The position numbers were made by a program, and so were the translations under genes. The notes beneath the pieces were generated by a model that was not told the origin of the DNA, ran no database searches, and saw nothing but the letters and a program-made list of their open reading frames with translations. From Mimachlamys varia (taxonomy: Eukaryota; Mollusca; Bivalvia; Pectinida; Pectinidae): DNA of 64,000 nucleotides. Positions 14,301 to 29,300 of this stretch are shown here, piece after piece. Within the stretch, counting starts at the first letter, position 1. Each line of letters starts with the position of its first letter. The stretch spans positions 30,750,229 to 30,814,228 of the forward strand of contig OX392533.1 in NCBI GenBank assembly GCA_947623455.1. The letters are read 5' to 3'.

Positions 14301-17300
14301 TTCAGAGTGCTTTGAATAATATGCTTACTGCATTGTTAAAATCAGATTCTTGAGTGCAGATTCTATAAAAACAGATTATTTGAAACTTTATGATGCCCTT
14401 AAAAGTTGGGACTCAGGTACAGATGAATGTTTTATGCATTCTTAAATACATCATTCATTCTTCTTAACCACAGTATTAGAACTCACCAAGTCTTAAAACA
14501 TTGTCATTCAGGGGGGAAATATAGGTCAAATCCAGCATCCGAAATCTAGCATGTGCTATTTATCCTTAGATACATCAGCCATACAGTTTGACTTATAAGT
14601 AAAGACTTCTAGTTACTCTAGCAAAACGTCCTCGACAAAAAAATTTCTGATCCCAATTTCAGCGAAAGTTTAAGTTCAGCAGGTTTTACTGTTTTCCCTT
14701 CATTTACCTTTACAAAAGTTGCATCGTACTTTAATTTGTGGTAACTAGATTTTATGATCCCTAGCTTAGGTAGTACCAAGGCAGTCATGATAACCAGTGG
14801 ACTAAATGTGCAAACAACCTGTTGAATTGGACTGACTGGAACCAGTCAACAAATGTCCTCAAGGTCATGACCTAGAAAGGTCGTTCAAGGTCACTGACAG
14901 GACAACTGCATACAATTCATTCAGCCTTGTTTCCGGAGAAGAATGTCTAAGGGAAGATCACATTCACAACATGTTAGCACATTGTCCCTCCCAAGATTCC
15001 CCATTCAAATGTTTGTTACAAAAAAAGTCTTCCCGTTGTTTTTAGGAGAAAAACGTACCCTGAGCACGACTGGAGGCACCTGTTGGACTAAGTGTACATG
15101 GATTCAGGGAAACTCCGCACTGAGAAGGTGGGATTTCCTACCTAACACAGACCATACAAAGGCTGTCTGAGAGGGGGGCGGAGAGAAGCATCCTACCCAT
15201 CGGCAGTCTCGGCTCAAAAACTGCCCCGAATGTTACCTACAGTTTTAGTGTGGACCTGTTTCATGTTTTCGTACAACCTCCTATATCTCAGTAGTGCAGT
15301 TTCCCTGAACATGTAGAGGGCGATTGTAGATGTGTATAATCAGCTTGCTTGTGGCCAAGACCCTTGGGCAGGCGACAACAATCTCCCCAGTGGCTATATA
15401 TGGACGGGTAGCAAAAGTGACTTCAGTCAAATATACAGGGTTTGCCGCATACACAGATATATACACTTAAAATATCTTCACTACAGAAACTAGGGTGCAA
15501 AAACAGGTAAGCATTGCGTCGGACAGAAAGATGAAAACAGTTCTCGAAACTGAAGTTACCTCGACCAAGGGCCGATCTTGGGGAAATTGTCGCTGCCTTC
15601 CCAACCCGTAAATACTTCCAACCCAACATGATGAAAACTAACATGACATTCAAAAATTACAAATGCACTGTACATATGCTGATGAGATGAGGCGACAATC
15701 GTAACTGTATTGGTGTAATACAGGATGTGTTTGTGACGATGTTTGGTGTGTCTAGATTCGTCAACACTCGGCCACAAGCAAGTCGCAGGCTGAGCCTTCA
15801 CAATGAGGCTTGTCTCTACCCGATACTGAGGAGAAGAACAATAACAATAGCTTATCAAGATCTGTTCGATGTTTGGTAATTAAAATTAATTAATCCTAAC
15901 AAATTTTGCGGCCAAAACAGAATCTTTGTACTCTGATAGACACCCTTACAGTTCAATAATCTGTAATTATGGGCGATTTCTAAACTTTTTGAAAATATTC
16001 ACATTTGATGGAAAACAACTTTAAAAATAGTTATTTTAAATGACAAATGGTATTTGATCAATGTTTAAAGCTTATATTACAGATTTACATGCCACAAGAC
16101 TTTTTAATGTTACATACATGATCACTACATCTTTTTGGAATTTTATCACTTAAAAGTATTATGGAATCTTCTTTTCCGTAATTAGCAACAATAAAACTCA
16201 CAAAAACAGCCAAAAAAGGTAATAAATTTAAATGAACCACTATCAGAGTACACTTAAGCTGGGATGTAATTTGGTTGAGGCCAATGATCAGGTCGTCCAG
16301 CCAGCCTGCCCAGGCCAGTATGCATGGTGTAAGAGTTAAGAACAAAAATGGCCTGGTTTATTTACCTCTGTCATTCACTTCCTCAACTGTACTTGACGTA
16401 TACGTAGTAAACATTGTCAAGCTCCGCCCAATCAAGACAAATTCATTGTTTATGATGGCATCCGTGTTCAATACACATAAAAATGGTTTTCCTGCCAATT
16501 TTTTTTTCTGTTTCCCATTCCCCCAAGTTTTATTTATTTCCCTTTTTTTATTTTGAACATGCAAGAAGATATTTTTTTCACATTTTCAAAATTTTATGCT
16601 TTAACTCACTCAGCTCCCGAACACACATTTGAATTCTTCCAATTCAAAGGTTGGAATAGTTCATTTTGAAATTTCAGCAGTGAATGAGTTTTAAGCTGTG
16701 GTTTAACAAATTTGCATTTTGATTTCCAGTTGAACATCATGTTATATTTCATTTGTTTGACATAGGGATATTTCACTGCTGTTTTGGCTCCACACTCATG
16801 AAAAACATTATTGAAAAATATTCTTGCATGTATATATACACTGTATTTTGCATGTTTAGGTATTAAACTGACCAAAGGACATTTCAAAATTCTCATTTCT
16901 CGTGATAGTTATTATTTTAATTTCATTTCTTACCAAGTAATTGTAAATTTTAAAATGTTCATGTTGTTCAGACCTTGAATGTAAAAAACTTTTTTAATTT
17001 CCAAATAGAATATCAGTATAATTCGGGAAAATATCTGGACTTTGTCTTAAATTTTTAACTTGGAAGTTTATGGAGATTTGACTGTATTCAAACTATAGAT
17101 TATGCTATCTTCAAGATTCAGCTGTAACATTATGCTCTATATATTACTAAGGATTTAGCTTACAGTCATGCAGAAATAAAGCTTTTTAGTATATTCCAAT
17201 TATAAAGTCAAACCTCTTTTTTAATTATCTCAAACTTGTATAACTGGAAGACCCTGTTTATTTCAAAGTGTGTCCCACTGTCTGGCAGACCTTGTGATAA

Positions 17301-20300
17301 ATTTGAATGTTTTTTAGCAGTATTCTTTCTGGTTCAATTTTTCCATGTCAGGGTCAATGTCAAGCAATATTGCTATATTCATTTTAATGCAATATTTGGT
17401 TTTGATTAACTCATTCAACCCTGAATTTCAAAGTTACGAAAGTTTGAGAATTTGTGGGTTCAATTTGAACAGTTTTACAAGGTTATGTGGGTTCATTTTA
17501 AATAGATTTATGGGTTTTTTGGTTCATTTTATAAAGAAAGATGAGAGGCTTTGTGGGTTAATTTTGGACAGTTTTATAACATTTTGTGGGCTTAGTTTGG
17601 ACAGTTTTACAAGGTTATGTGGGTTCATTTTAAACAGATTTATGGGTTTTTTGGTTCATTTTATAAAGAAAGATGAGGCTTTGTGGGTTAATTTTGGACA
17701 GTTTTATAACATTTTGTGGGCTTAGTTTGGACAGTTCGACGAGGTTTTGTATGTTCATTTTGAACATATAAATGATGTTTTGTTTTCATTTTAGACAGAT
17801 ACATTAGGCTTTGTGGGTTCATTTTGCAGTTTTATGAGGTTTTTATGGGCTCAGTTTGGACAGTTTAACGCATAATTTGATGAACCTCAGTTTGGACAAA
17901 TCCGCAATTGTTGGAGTTCATTTTGAACAGATATATGCAGTATTGTATATTCAATTTGGAAAAACTTATTAGCATTGTATAAGTGTGAATTCAAACTTCA
18001 ATTTGCAGTATTGTGGGAATTTACACTTGGACAGATTTATGAGGTATTTTGAAAACCTCACATGGAAAGATTTATACAGTACTGCAGGTTCATTGTGAAC
18101 AATTTTATGCAGGATTGTGGGAAAATTGTTTGGACAGACATTTATTATGTTTCATTTTAAAAATTTGGGATTTACTCATTCATTGATTATCAAATTTTAA
18201 AAAATTGGCAGGAAAACGCTGAAAGCTAAGTAGAATTATCAACATGGTAATACCAACACAATATGTGCCTGAGCATGGATGCCTTGAAAAACCAAGAAAA
18301 TTTTAACAAATGGTTATTTAGAGAATGTCAAACACACCTCATATATACAACTCATGTCATTATACCCAAATATAGGTTTATCGAAAATATCTTGTGTGCG
18401 TTTTTTTTTTTTTTTTTTAATTCTCATGCTTTATCTCTGGTATTGTCCTATACCAGATACACATGTATGTGTACATATTTTATATTTTTTCTTTTATTTG
18501 ATGCCTATATATTATATTTACCAATAAGAATTGTTTTCTATGACAGCAAACCATATTTCTAAATTATCTCTTTTTTTTTCAAGTTTGAAGTCTGGCCAAA
18601 ACAGAAAAAGATAATGAATTCTGCAGACAATGTGCAATTTGAGGTATCTTTGACATTAAACCAATCCTGCTTACCGCCGCCACCCTACCAGCCAAACATG
18701 AAATGAAACACCATCTTTGTGACAAAGGAATTATTTTTAGATTCATCTCTTCCAATATGAAGAGAAATCCTAGAATTTCATCAAGCTAAAGTATGTTTGC
18801 GGAGCTTTGAATTGTGCGCTCCCCTACAGGCAGACGGTCAGCACTAAACCTCCTGGATACTGTGAGGGCTACAATTTATAGCTAGATGATCTATGTATCC
18901 TTACAAAAAAGGATTCTCGCTTTCATGTTGGCACGAGCGAATGGAAAAATTTTCAGGGAACATTTCTCCCCGAGTCAGGTTTGCTCTACAAGCTGCATAT
19001 GGCGAAACAATGTCGAAAGTTTTTTGTTGATTTTTTTTTCTTCACACAACATGCACTGATTAAGAAAGCTGGGAAGACACGTTTAATATTCCACGATACC
19101 TTGGTTTATGTTGAGAAAAAAAAACTCACACATTGAAAATAAAAAAAAAGCTTGCTGGCACAAAATCCTCACAAGACAAGTCGATCTGACCATATGCAGT
19201 GACCCTTGGCTAGTTTTCGCACACATACCAACATGAAAACTTGGCAAAAAATCATAAAATCATGTATTGTATATTTCTTTTACTTTCCTTACAAATTATT
19301 GATGGATTTGTTTTTTAACTGTATCAAATTCTTTCAGATACATGAACAACAGAAGCACATTTCTATCATTATATGCTGTGGTGATCAAAAGTATCACAAG
19401 AGAAATTCTCTTTTATGATCATTTATGGAAATAATTCTTTTTTCGACAAATATATATTTACAAAATGTTTGAATTACTGACACAGCACAGATGTTCACAA
19501 CTAGTATTGTTTTGTAGGTTTGAAACAAGAAATTATCTGTTACGACATTGTAGTTAAGACCTACAGTACCTAACCCCCTCACAGTATCAAGGAGCCTTGA
19601 GAAAGGTCGGTGGCTATGTAGAGATCCGTAGTGAGACTGGGTGACAAAGGACAAAGACATACCAGGCGTATACACAAACTTCTGGGGGTCACTCTGCTTG
19701 CCAGCACTCTGTACCACAATCTGCACGGTAACGGCTTTGGTCACACTCGTGTCCTTGTAGGCTGGTATCGTACAGATCAAATGTGTCTGTTTATTGAAAA
19801 AATATTCCCTTTTTCAAAAAAATTTAAAGTCAAATATATATTCATAAATATCTTTTATAAATAGAAGAATATATCATAGCCGTACTTCAAATAAAAAACT
19901 CTAGAGAAAACAAAAATCTTGAATTTTCATAACTGTGTCAAAACCAATCTCCAGCCTATGAGGACAATTATCAGTATTTAATCAAGTTTAACAGATTAAT
20001 TTTATGAAAACACCAGTCTTTTTGTTTACTGGAGGTAATTGATGATGTTTCTTGTCAATCTTGTGATAATATGAAAATGGCAAGTCTGCAAGAGTTATGG
20101 CCCTTCTACTGCAATGCTGTGCTTTCATGACAAGCTTATATTAACTGAAAGAGGAAACCCGGAGTTCCCCAAGAAAAACTACCGACCTACCTGGCAACTG
20201 CCCAAAGTAGGTTTTTCAATAAGTGTTTTGTAGAAACCAACACCTTCTGATGGGCCGATGACAAGAACAATTAGTTGTAAAATGTTAAACTGATGGAAAT

Positions 20301-23300
20301 CTGGCTCATGACTAAGTGTAGCTTGTAACTCAAATTGGTTGGGGATTCACTTGACATAAACTAGAGAGAAAGTATAAATGATACGCACAGGCTGGAAATA
20401 GTCTTTATCAATCTCTCCTTCCTTCTCCCAGAGCACCTGTATGTCATCCTGCATCTCGCGGAACATCACCCTCGTACCCTTGATGAAGTTCTTGCCAATA
20501 AGGAAGAGTTCCTCTTTGCCCTCCACTGACCATTCGTGATGGCTCATCTTACAGATCTCCGGCTGTCCGACAGGTTGAGCTGCGGACAGAGAGGTAACAG
20601 ACAGTCAGAATTTCTCACAAACATATTTACATTTTCACAGCGATTTCCTCTGTGAGAAATACCAGAGTAAAGACCATTTATAGAACTATGAGTGCAATAT
20701 GTTCAGCATCCTTTTGAACCTTACTCCTTTCTTAAATATTATAAAACCATTGGAAGCAAATATTTTGGCACAGGAGGCTGTTCTATGTAACTTATTTGCA
20801 CTCCATGATGCAGAGACCTCAATATCGTTGGGAATACCAATCGGTTTTATTTAAATCAGATTTTAAATCAAAAGGACAAAAAATTAAACAGTATTTCAAT
20901 GTTTATGTTGATATGCGATTGAGAGAATACCATTCAATACTAATAATGAAAGTAAATGTAGAAAATAAAAGACAAAAGTAGAAACGAGAGTATAATAATC
21001 CCAGTGTAGGGTTTCCAGAACTGCTATTATATACATCCTCAAACACAGACATTAATTTCTTTCAATACTGCATATATATAGCTTGCACAACTTTAGTGCT
21101 TTAATTGATATGAACTGTACATGTTCTATTGGTAGAGTCAAAATGTAAGTATAAGACAGTGGCATAGCTATGGCTGTTTTGAAGTGTACATTGTATGCAG
21201 ATGTGGTGGTGTCCCCCAAGAAAAAATTGATTTCCTAATTAATAAGAAAGGTCTTTGGAGCATTTGAATGTGTTCTAGTGCCAATTTTCAGGTATAATCA
21301 ATTAAGAAAAAACACTCATTTTCTTATTTTTTATACAATAGTCTCATTTTTTTTATTACAAATGTATTTTAAATGGGGTTTTTTTTTTGGAAAATTATGT
21401 GTACGCACCTGCGTACCCACGTATAGGAAGCTTCGCCGCTGTAAGAGGGCATAGTCATGGTAAGTCCAAAGGGTTGTGACTATCTGATGCACAAGATCTC
21501 CATGTTTCTAGCATTTAGCAGGGAAGCCTGCTATATCCATTGTGCAAGCTTATTACAATTCTAATGGGCCTTAACTTGTTGACAAGATTTCATAAATAAA
21601 ACATTAAACCTTTAAATGATCTTGATTGTGTCAATTTATACATGCATAAAGGCAAAATCAATATTCATTGAATTTTTAGATTAAAATGTCATTGATTTTA
21701 CTGATATCATTTTTTTTTTTTAAATGATTTACAAGTCAACAATTTAACTGACTTTGATTGACAGTATTGTCAATGCCTTCATAATAAACTGTTCGAATAT
21801 TTGATTTGGAAAAAATGAAATGTTTCTTCAGGGGTAAATAGGTAAATGATGAGAACACTTGTAAGAGACAACAATTTGTTCACCCCTAAAATTTCATAAT
21901 GAACTGTTCAAACTTTGAATCGGAAGAGTTCAACTGTGTCTTCAGGGGTGACAGGGTAAATGATGAGAACACTTGTAAGAGACAACAACTTGTTCACCCC
22001 TAAAATTTCATAATGAACTGTTCAAACTTTGAATCGGAAGAAGTCAACTGTGTCTTGGGGTGACAGGGTAAATGATGAGAACACTTGTAAGAGACAACTT
22101 TTTCACCCCTAAAATTTCATAATGAACTGTTCAAACTTTGAATCAGAAGAGTTCAACTGTGTCTTCGAGGTTGACAGGGTAAATGATGAGAACACTTGTA
22201 AGAGTGCTCTCTGTTGATAGACAATCTATATACTGCCTTACAGAACTCCTAGACATGGAGGGATGTATATACTTGTAACACATCAACATCCCGACATTTG
22301 ACAGCAGACAGACTGCACATGTAAACCCTATAAAAAGCTCACGTTAACACGGCACCGTTAACTTTCTCTGATCTGGTTGTTGTGTCGGTGCTTCTGTGAT
22401 CCGGCACATATACACAGACGGCTCGGTACATCTAGGTCTGGCTCCCCACATAATCCCACTTAAACCCCGGCTACTGTTATACCTGCCTAGCTAGCTTACA
22501 GACCGCATTTCCATTCAGTATAAATAATACACCTACAATGGTTTATTACAGATTGTACGCCAAAATCCTCTTTAGAATATTCCAATATTGGTATTATATT
22601 TCCATATAGCACTTGAACAAATTCAACCCAAATTTTTTTGAACCATACCAACTGAAGAACTGGGAAAATTCATTATAGATATATAGGGGTGAAGGATAAT
22701 GAAGTACCGTAATCGCCGTAATTAGAGTCCCTTTCCTTATTATAAGCACCCATTCCATGAAGGTATTGAATTATATAAACACCCCTACTAATTCTGACAG
22801 GAGTTAGATTATTCTATATAACTCTAAGGAAACATTAACCTCACGCTGGCCATGTGTAAAAGTAGAAAATAACACAAATATTGATTATATTCGTACAAAT
22901 TGTTCAAAACTGATGACAATAATGTCGCACATCATGAGCACTTCCTATTCTGGTCACAAAATATTAAATTTATTGACTATAGAAAAAACATTTTTCGTCC
23001 AGATCTTAGTTCAAGTGCTAGCTCTAACCACATTTTGAGGTCAAATATCAACTTAATAAATTTCTTTAAAATCTTAAGTAGATATGATTAATATGATATC
23101 ATTTACTGATTTTTTTTATTAAATTTTTAGACCTGAACTCATTCATTCATCACCCTAAGATTCATAATGAACTCATATCAATCTTTGAATATGAAAAGTC
23201 CAAATGTGTCTTGAAGGGTTCAATTAAATATGGGCTACTCAACAAACTCTATTCCAGGGCAATAGAATGTATAATTTGTTTTAACATTGGGGATGTCTAT

Positions 23301-26300
23301 GATGTTTCATATTTGTAATGATGGATCACCACAAGAATTCAAATCTGCAATCCTATCCTATACTCTAGCTGATTCACATTTGATGGGCAATATTAACACT
23401 CTATAAGCTACAATGATATCTAGGTATGCTGCATGTGGAGGCAGACCTTTTCCTTGGCATCTTGTATCAGAGATGGATCCGAGTTTACATATTTACCAGG
23501 AATAATTAAATTGATGACATGTATGTCTAGTACATGCTCATCATTCACACAAACTTCAAAGGCATTCCTCTGGGATGTTTACACTTTTCAATCCGAATAA
23601 CTGGCAAAACTAATTGAAATATGTGATTTTGCAAAATTCAACATATTAGCTTTCGGATTGAAAACATGTGTTTCCAATATGGCTGTCCCAGATCAAAGAC
23701 GGTTGGGTTTTTTTTTTTTATCTTAACATGTAGCTCTATAAGATTTTCATCATAAATTATATCTCAGATACTCATTATAAATCATTTTCAAATTACTGTA
23801 TAAATGTAAATAATTTTTTTCACGCCAGCAAACATCAGATAACTCTTTCATTACAATAGATCATAGGTCATGAACTGACCCAGTTAAAAGCAAAGCAGAG
23901 TCTACTAAACTAATCTAGGAGTGAAAGGGCTAACATATAACCATGAATGCCAGCCAAGTTTAATTCAACAAAGTGAATTAGTTAGTTTTTTATGATACTC
24001 ATAATCTTCTTTTTCAGACATTATGGATTTTTCATTCAAATTCATTCATTAAAGTTACTCAATTGTATAGGTATGATACATGTATTGTATAATGACTTAC
24101 TGTAAATATTTTGAGAAAATTGCTGACATTGCATTATCAATGACAATGTTGTGTGTTCTGATATAACAGTCATATTGTTTTGCAAGGAAACAAATTAATA
24201 TAAATACTTTGTACTTGTTTTCGAATCCTTAAGTTTATGTATGTATTGACTGTATACTTTCCTAATTATTGAATAAAATACTGTTTAAATTAATAACCCC
24301 AGGAGACAAACACAATCTGCATTGCTTGCCCTCTCTGCACCACTGAAATATGCCATAGGAAAACTGATGGCTCTGTGTGTGCTCTATATCTTGTGAATGA
24401 GACAAGACTAGTTCAAACCTTGGATGCACACCAACAGAATCTCAAGGTTGCCTAATACAATGTACATAGCACAATTTACTGGCTTTGAAAGATGGGTGTC
24501 ACACCTTTGTAAATCTCTGAAAGACCGATATCAGCCTAGCAACTTGTCAATTTTTATTGCTCATGACCAAGCAAGGGTGCGGAGAATGTAAGTGAGCCTA
24601 ACCTCTGAATAAATCATGCGTTTATTCATCAGTTCGTGAAATGCAGTAAAACACCCATTTTATAATTACCTCATTCGTCAAACAGTTGGTTTTGTCCGGA
24701 CCAAGTTCATATTCAACCAACCTCGGATTACTTGAATACCATGTATTCCTCGAGTTCAAGTCAGTGGGGTTTTACTGTACAAAACTATTTCCTCATTACA
24801 TGTTTTCCATTACACAGCCTCTTTAAATTTATACCAATTTCAATTGTACCTCAGTGTACCACTACACACAATGAGCCATCCTTGTATATATAATTTCTTC
24901 GTCAACTATAACCTGCGGAGATACTTACTACACAATATCGTACTGGAGGATATCTGTAGGGTCTGGGAGTTTCCATCCGCCTTTTTAAACACCACACGGA
25001 AAATCATGCGTGCTTTGGTGCTCTTTTTCTTAGCCTTCGTCAATCCTATTCTTTGTTCAACATCTGCATTTCTCAATTTCAATATTCCAACATTGTCAAT
25101 CCTGCAAATAAAGCAATATGTTTATTGATTGACAGATCTAGATCTATATTAAAACAAAGCATTTCATATAGAAACAATGTAATGGATGTGAACTATATTT
25201 CTTTTGAAAAAATACAAATGTATTTGAATGTAGCAGATTATTCATGAAGAATTGTATACACAGAACAAATAAATATAAACACTTCTTGTTCTAACATAGC
25301 CAGAGGTGTCAATAGTGTCACACATACAGCTCACAAAGCCTTAAAAGATACATGTAGCTTTTCGTTAAAGGCCCAATATACGTAACTTCAGGGAAATTTT
25401 CGTGATTCTGAAAAATTCTGAAAAAAAATCCAGTTGATAACCATGCAAAAATAAACCTTAAACGAAGTAAAACTGTGCGGTAACTAACAAGAAACTCTGG
25501 ACGAAAAAATCCAAAGAATTTAAGATAATTCAGGTGGGGCCCACTTTATCAACAAACCAACAACATATCAACAATTCAAATGAAAATCAATCATTTGTAT
25601 TCATAGTCTTTTTATTGTAGTTTTTAATAAGATATAAAGAAACATAATTGAACAGGTTTGAAATTTAAAGCCTGCAGGGACAGGTTTTCTTCACCCAAAA
25701 TTTGAGCCACTAATCATGCACGTCTACAATTATTTGTTAACAAACAAGTCTCACTGTATTTTTTACCATACTGTTTTTAACATAAGGAAGGAAATTTGAT
25801 CATATTTCCTTTACAGATCATTAAAGCTTCCAATGATCAGAAATGAAAACAGCCAATTGTGAAAAAGGAGGACACCCACATTTTGAAGAGGTTTTAATGG
25901 GAAATTTAAAGAATTAACATTACAGCGAAATTATCAAAAAGGCAGAATTACTCCTTGTGAAGGAGGATTTTCATCCCTAAATGATATTGATGATCACTTG
26001 TTTACACACATTTCATACCATATTTCGAACAAACTCAGGTTTTTGACATAAGCATATTTTATTTTTTATTTTTCAATTTTAATGGTTTAAAGGAATATAT
26101 TCTAAAAATTTAACTCCATCCCAAAAATGTATAATTTGACGAGCGGGATCAGAGGTACCTACATGGCAGTCATATCATTGGCTGGCGTAAGATCCATCTC
26201 TATCACAGTGGTGCCATCTATATCCTTTTCTCGTGCCGGTGTCGAATTCTTGCCACTCACACGACATGCCTGGTAAAATCCATGTGGCCTAGTCTTCCCT

Positions 26301-29300
26301 GCATCATTCCCAATGAAAACTTGTAGCACTGCCGAGTCAGTATTTCCATACAGCTGAAGATCAAATGTGACATCATTTATCAACAAACTTGAAATGAATT
26401 ACCTCAATACACCACCTGGTTATATTAATTATTATGATTTAGATGGTAGAAGTTCTACAAATATAATGATTATATAACAAAATGTAACAAACAGATAACA
26501 CTTCAGGGTAGTTGGATGGTGCGATGGACATACAACTCATCCACCCTTGAAAATGAATTTTAACTCTTCCAACTCTGAGGTAGGAAGAATTCATTATGAG
26601 CTTTCAGGGGTAAATGAGTAAATTGTTGGTCATAGTCCTAAAAGGCATAATGAATATGTAATTAAACAGGAAAGGGGAAATTAAAACTCGGCTTAAATTG
26701 ATTTCATTGGGAAAAAGCAAAAGTATGGACGGGCGAAGATTTCCTGGATACATTACAATGTACATGCACCAATATTTTAAAATACAAAAAAATGTACGAT
26801 AGTATGCTTAATTTTAGGTGTGCAGAAATAAGAGTGTTTGCAATACAAGAGCAGCCTGAACTTGACATGCTCTAAAGTGACCTTTACCTTGACCATGGGA
26901 TGACTATCTTGAGAGCGGTTCTTGACGGCGCCCCTGCTGCCCTCTGTAAGGTAGCGGGCTCGGTGCTGTTCCTCCGGCTGCTGGAGTATCTGTAGTTCGT
27001 AACCCCCAGATTTGACAGGGTAATTCTGGTTAAGACTCGGCTCCTTCACCCGCTTGCTGTGTGTCTGTGAACGGGTCACCACAACTGCTTTCGGTGGAGG
27101 CATGTCCGTATCCTCCGGAGAACTAGAAATAGTACAATATATTGTAAAAAGACCTTGACCTAGTTTGATTCTTAATTTCATTTACACAATAGTAGCTTGC
27201 ACACATGTTTAAAAAATTCTTCCAGAGTGACCTTTATTTTCGTATTGTAGATATCTAAAATTTTCATGAAATCCTCCAAAATAAATTCTTTTTGCTTTGG
27301 GAACCAGTCTTGTACATGTAGATCTAGAACTGTACATGTACATGTGCATCTCTGTTGAAATGAAATTCACAAATTCAGAACAATTTTTCTGAAACAGGGC
27401 AAACTAAATGAGAATAAGTAAATACTTATGCAAAATACCATACAAAGTTACAATCAAGCTTAAGTCATTTTAAAGTCACATGGCCGCAATAGCCTCTTTG
27501 AGGCAATAACTTTTTTCTTATTTTGCGGATTGGAATCAAACGTTATGTTCATGATGATTGTATGATCGCAATTGACTGTTAATTTCACGAAATCAAAATG
27601 AAAATATTTTGACAAAATGGCCATCACTGCCTGGCCTTAGCTTCTGACTGATGGAAATTTTGATATCATTATTACAAACTTATATATTATAATTAACTCA
27701 TTAATTCCCCCTTCCTAAAAATAGACTTGTCACCTCTTTGTTATGGTAAAAGGTAAAGGTTTAAACATGACTTTAGGGATGATAAAGTTAATATTACTTA
27801 CTGTAGTATTGTTGGACTATCCGCCTTAATACTAGCAACATTAAATAAATCTGTATTGTCGTCTTGCTTGCCAAACTTTTGAAACACAAACTTTGGATTT
27901 GCAGCATCTGTATCGAATACTTTGGTAGCATCACTTTGGTCTACAGTAGTAGCGGTCAGGTCAAATTCAGGACCCGTTCTTATCCCTTTAGGCTCGTCTC
28001 CAAGATTCCAGATATCCTTAAAAGGATGCACAGGCAGCTCATGATCGGAATCTATCCGCACCCGATTAGTCTGATTAATCAGAGTCGCCTGTGTGTTTGG
28101 GTCTGGGTTTGGTGATGATAATGATGATGGCGAGTCCACATTTGGATAATCCGGACTTGATATTGTATCGGGGCTGCTGGTGTTAGTCAAATCAAAATAA
28201 TCCGGCTGATTGGTTTGTGTGAGTAACTGATGTAAGACCGACCCCGTGGACCGGGGCTCCGATTGTTTCTTAATTTCATCACTACTTAAAGTCCCAAACG
28301 TGGGTAGCTCTGAATGTGGATATGCAAACTGTTTACTTTGTTGAGGCGCATCTGATATTGACAATAACGGGTTGCCACATTCCACGTTCTCGTTACAGTA
28401 GTTTTCTGCTGCCGGAGACACATTGAACGATGTTTGCACAGCATTTGGACTATTGAAACTGTCCGACGGACTTTGAATGTTGAAAGATTTCTCATTACTA
28501 GGACTACTGTACGTTTCCACCGACACTGGCATATTGTTCGTAGAAACATTCTGTTGTTGGTGCGATATTTCCATCGCCATAGTCACTGGTATATGATGCG
28601 CGGGTGAGGTCAAGGTAACCTCCATCTTGGAGGGCGTTGAATGTGAGAAAGATGGAGGGTTGGGGGAATTGGAATGAACACTATTTGAATTAGCCAGGGT
28701 CCTGACTGGGGAACATGCGGCTGGGTGTTCTGTAGAAGTCTGTAGGGGGTTGACTGGAGATGACGGCTGAAACACTGACTCTATCTCCGTGACATTCTGT
28801 GGATTGTTGTTGGGCAGTTGCTGGAATAGGTCTAACTTCACTGTCTGCAGGTCCATGGGGATAATTCCGTTCGATAGTACACCGTTTCTCATTGTGTCCT
28901 GATCTGCAGCTGAAATTGACAAACAGATCAATGGAACATTATGTGCACGGTGTTTTTTTAAATCTGAATGAATATTTCAACACCATGTATCTTGATTTAT
29001 AGTGAAAGGGGAGGACTGGTTTTTATCTTGATTTATAATGAAAGGGGATCGAGGACTGTTTTTTTTTAGGAACAGACTTGTAAAATATTGGAAGAAAAAA
29101 ACATGACCATGTTATCAGCTCATAGTAAACCCTAACATCACACAATGCATATACAGTATATGACATGTCAAAGAAGCCGAGTTTATTGATTTGGTTGGTA
29201 AATTTGGTTTATTTTATTTTACGTCCTTTTACAGCAACAGCAAGGGTCATTTAAGGACATGCCAGGTTTTGGAGGTGGAGGAAAGCCGGAGTACCCGGAG

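Larger units (their letters stand above)
9473..19662 (-). other. Intron 9 (10.2 kb)
   Basis: Large AT-rich intron between the IPT domain and the Gln-rich region. It holds an element with GGGAGGTAACT ends (12853-13039), a palindromic TTAA element (16601-16692), a degenerate tandem array (17420-18130) and a poly(T) run near 18402-18419. A TCAAGGTCA-type ERR/SF-1 half site (14886-14894) and an inverted GGTCATGACC (14862-14871) occur by motif match. Open frames across it (for example 10122-10439 plus, 15423-15858 minus, 16085-16345 minus) show no family similarity I recognise. Confidence 0.75.
20580..24928 (-). other. Intron 7 (4.3 kb)
   Basis: AT-rich intron. It holds an element with CAGTGGCATAGC ends (21161-21440), a tandem expansion of the palindromic element (21780-22200), another palindromic copy (23136-23225) and a CAGTAAAAC-ended element (24644-24778). 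No exon or other gene is supported. Confidence 0.75.

Noticed and set aside
15281..15466. Minus frame with [20 protein letters not shown] in intron 9.
   Set aside because: Looked protein-like, but no matching splice sites in the phase needed and no family recognised.
15560..15637. 78-nt minus-strand segment in intron 9 with AG/GT borders and phase 1-1 that could insert between exons 9 and 10.
   Set aside because: The acceptor has a weak pyrimidine tract, the donor GTAACT is poor, and the encoded peptide ([15 protein letters not shown]) has no convincing match to NFAT5. Intron 9 is long enough to give such segments by chance.
17345..17725. 126-codon plus-strand open frame.
   Set aside because: Falls in the degenerate tandem array and shows only the repeat's own periodicity.
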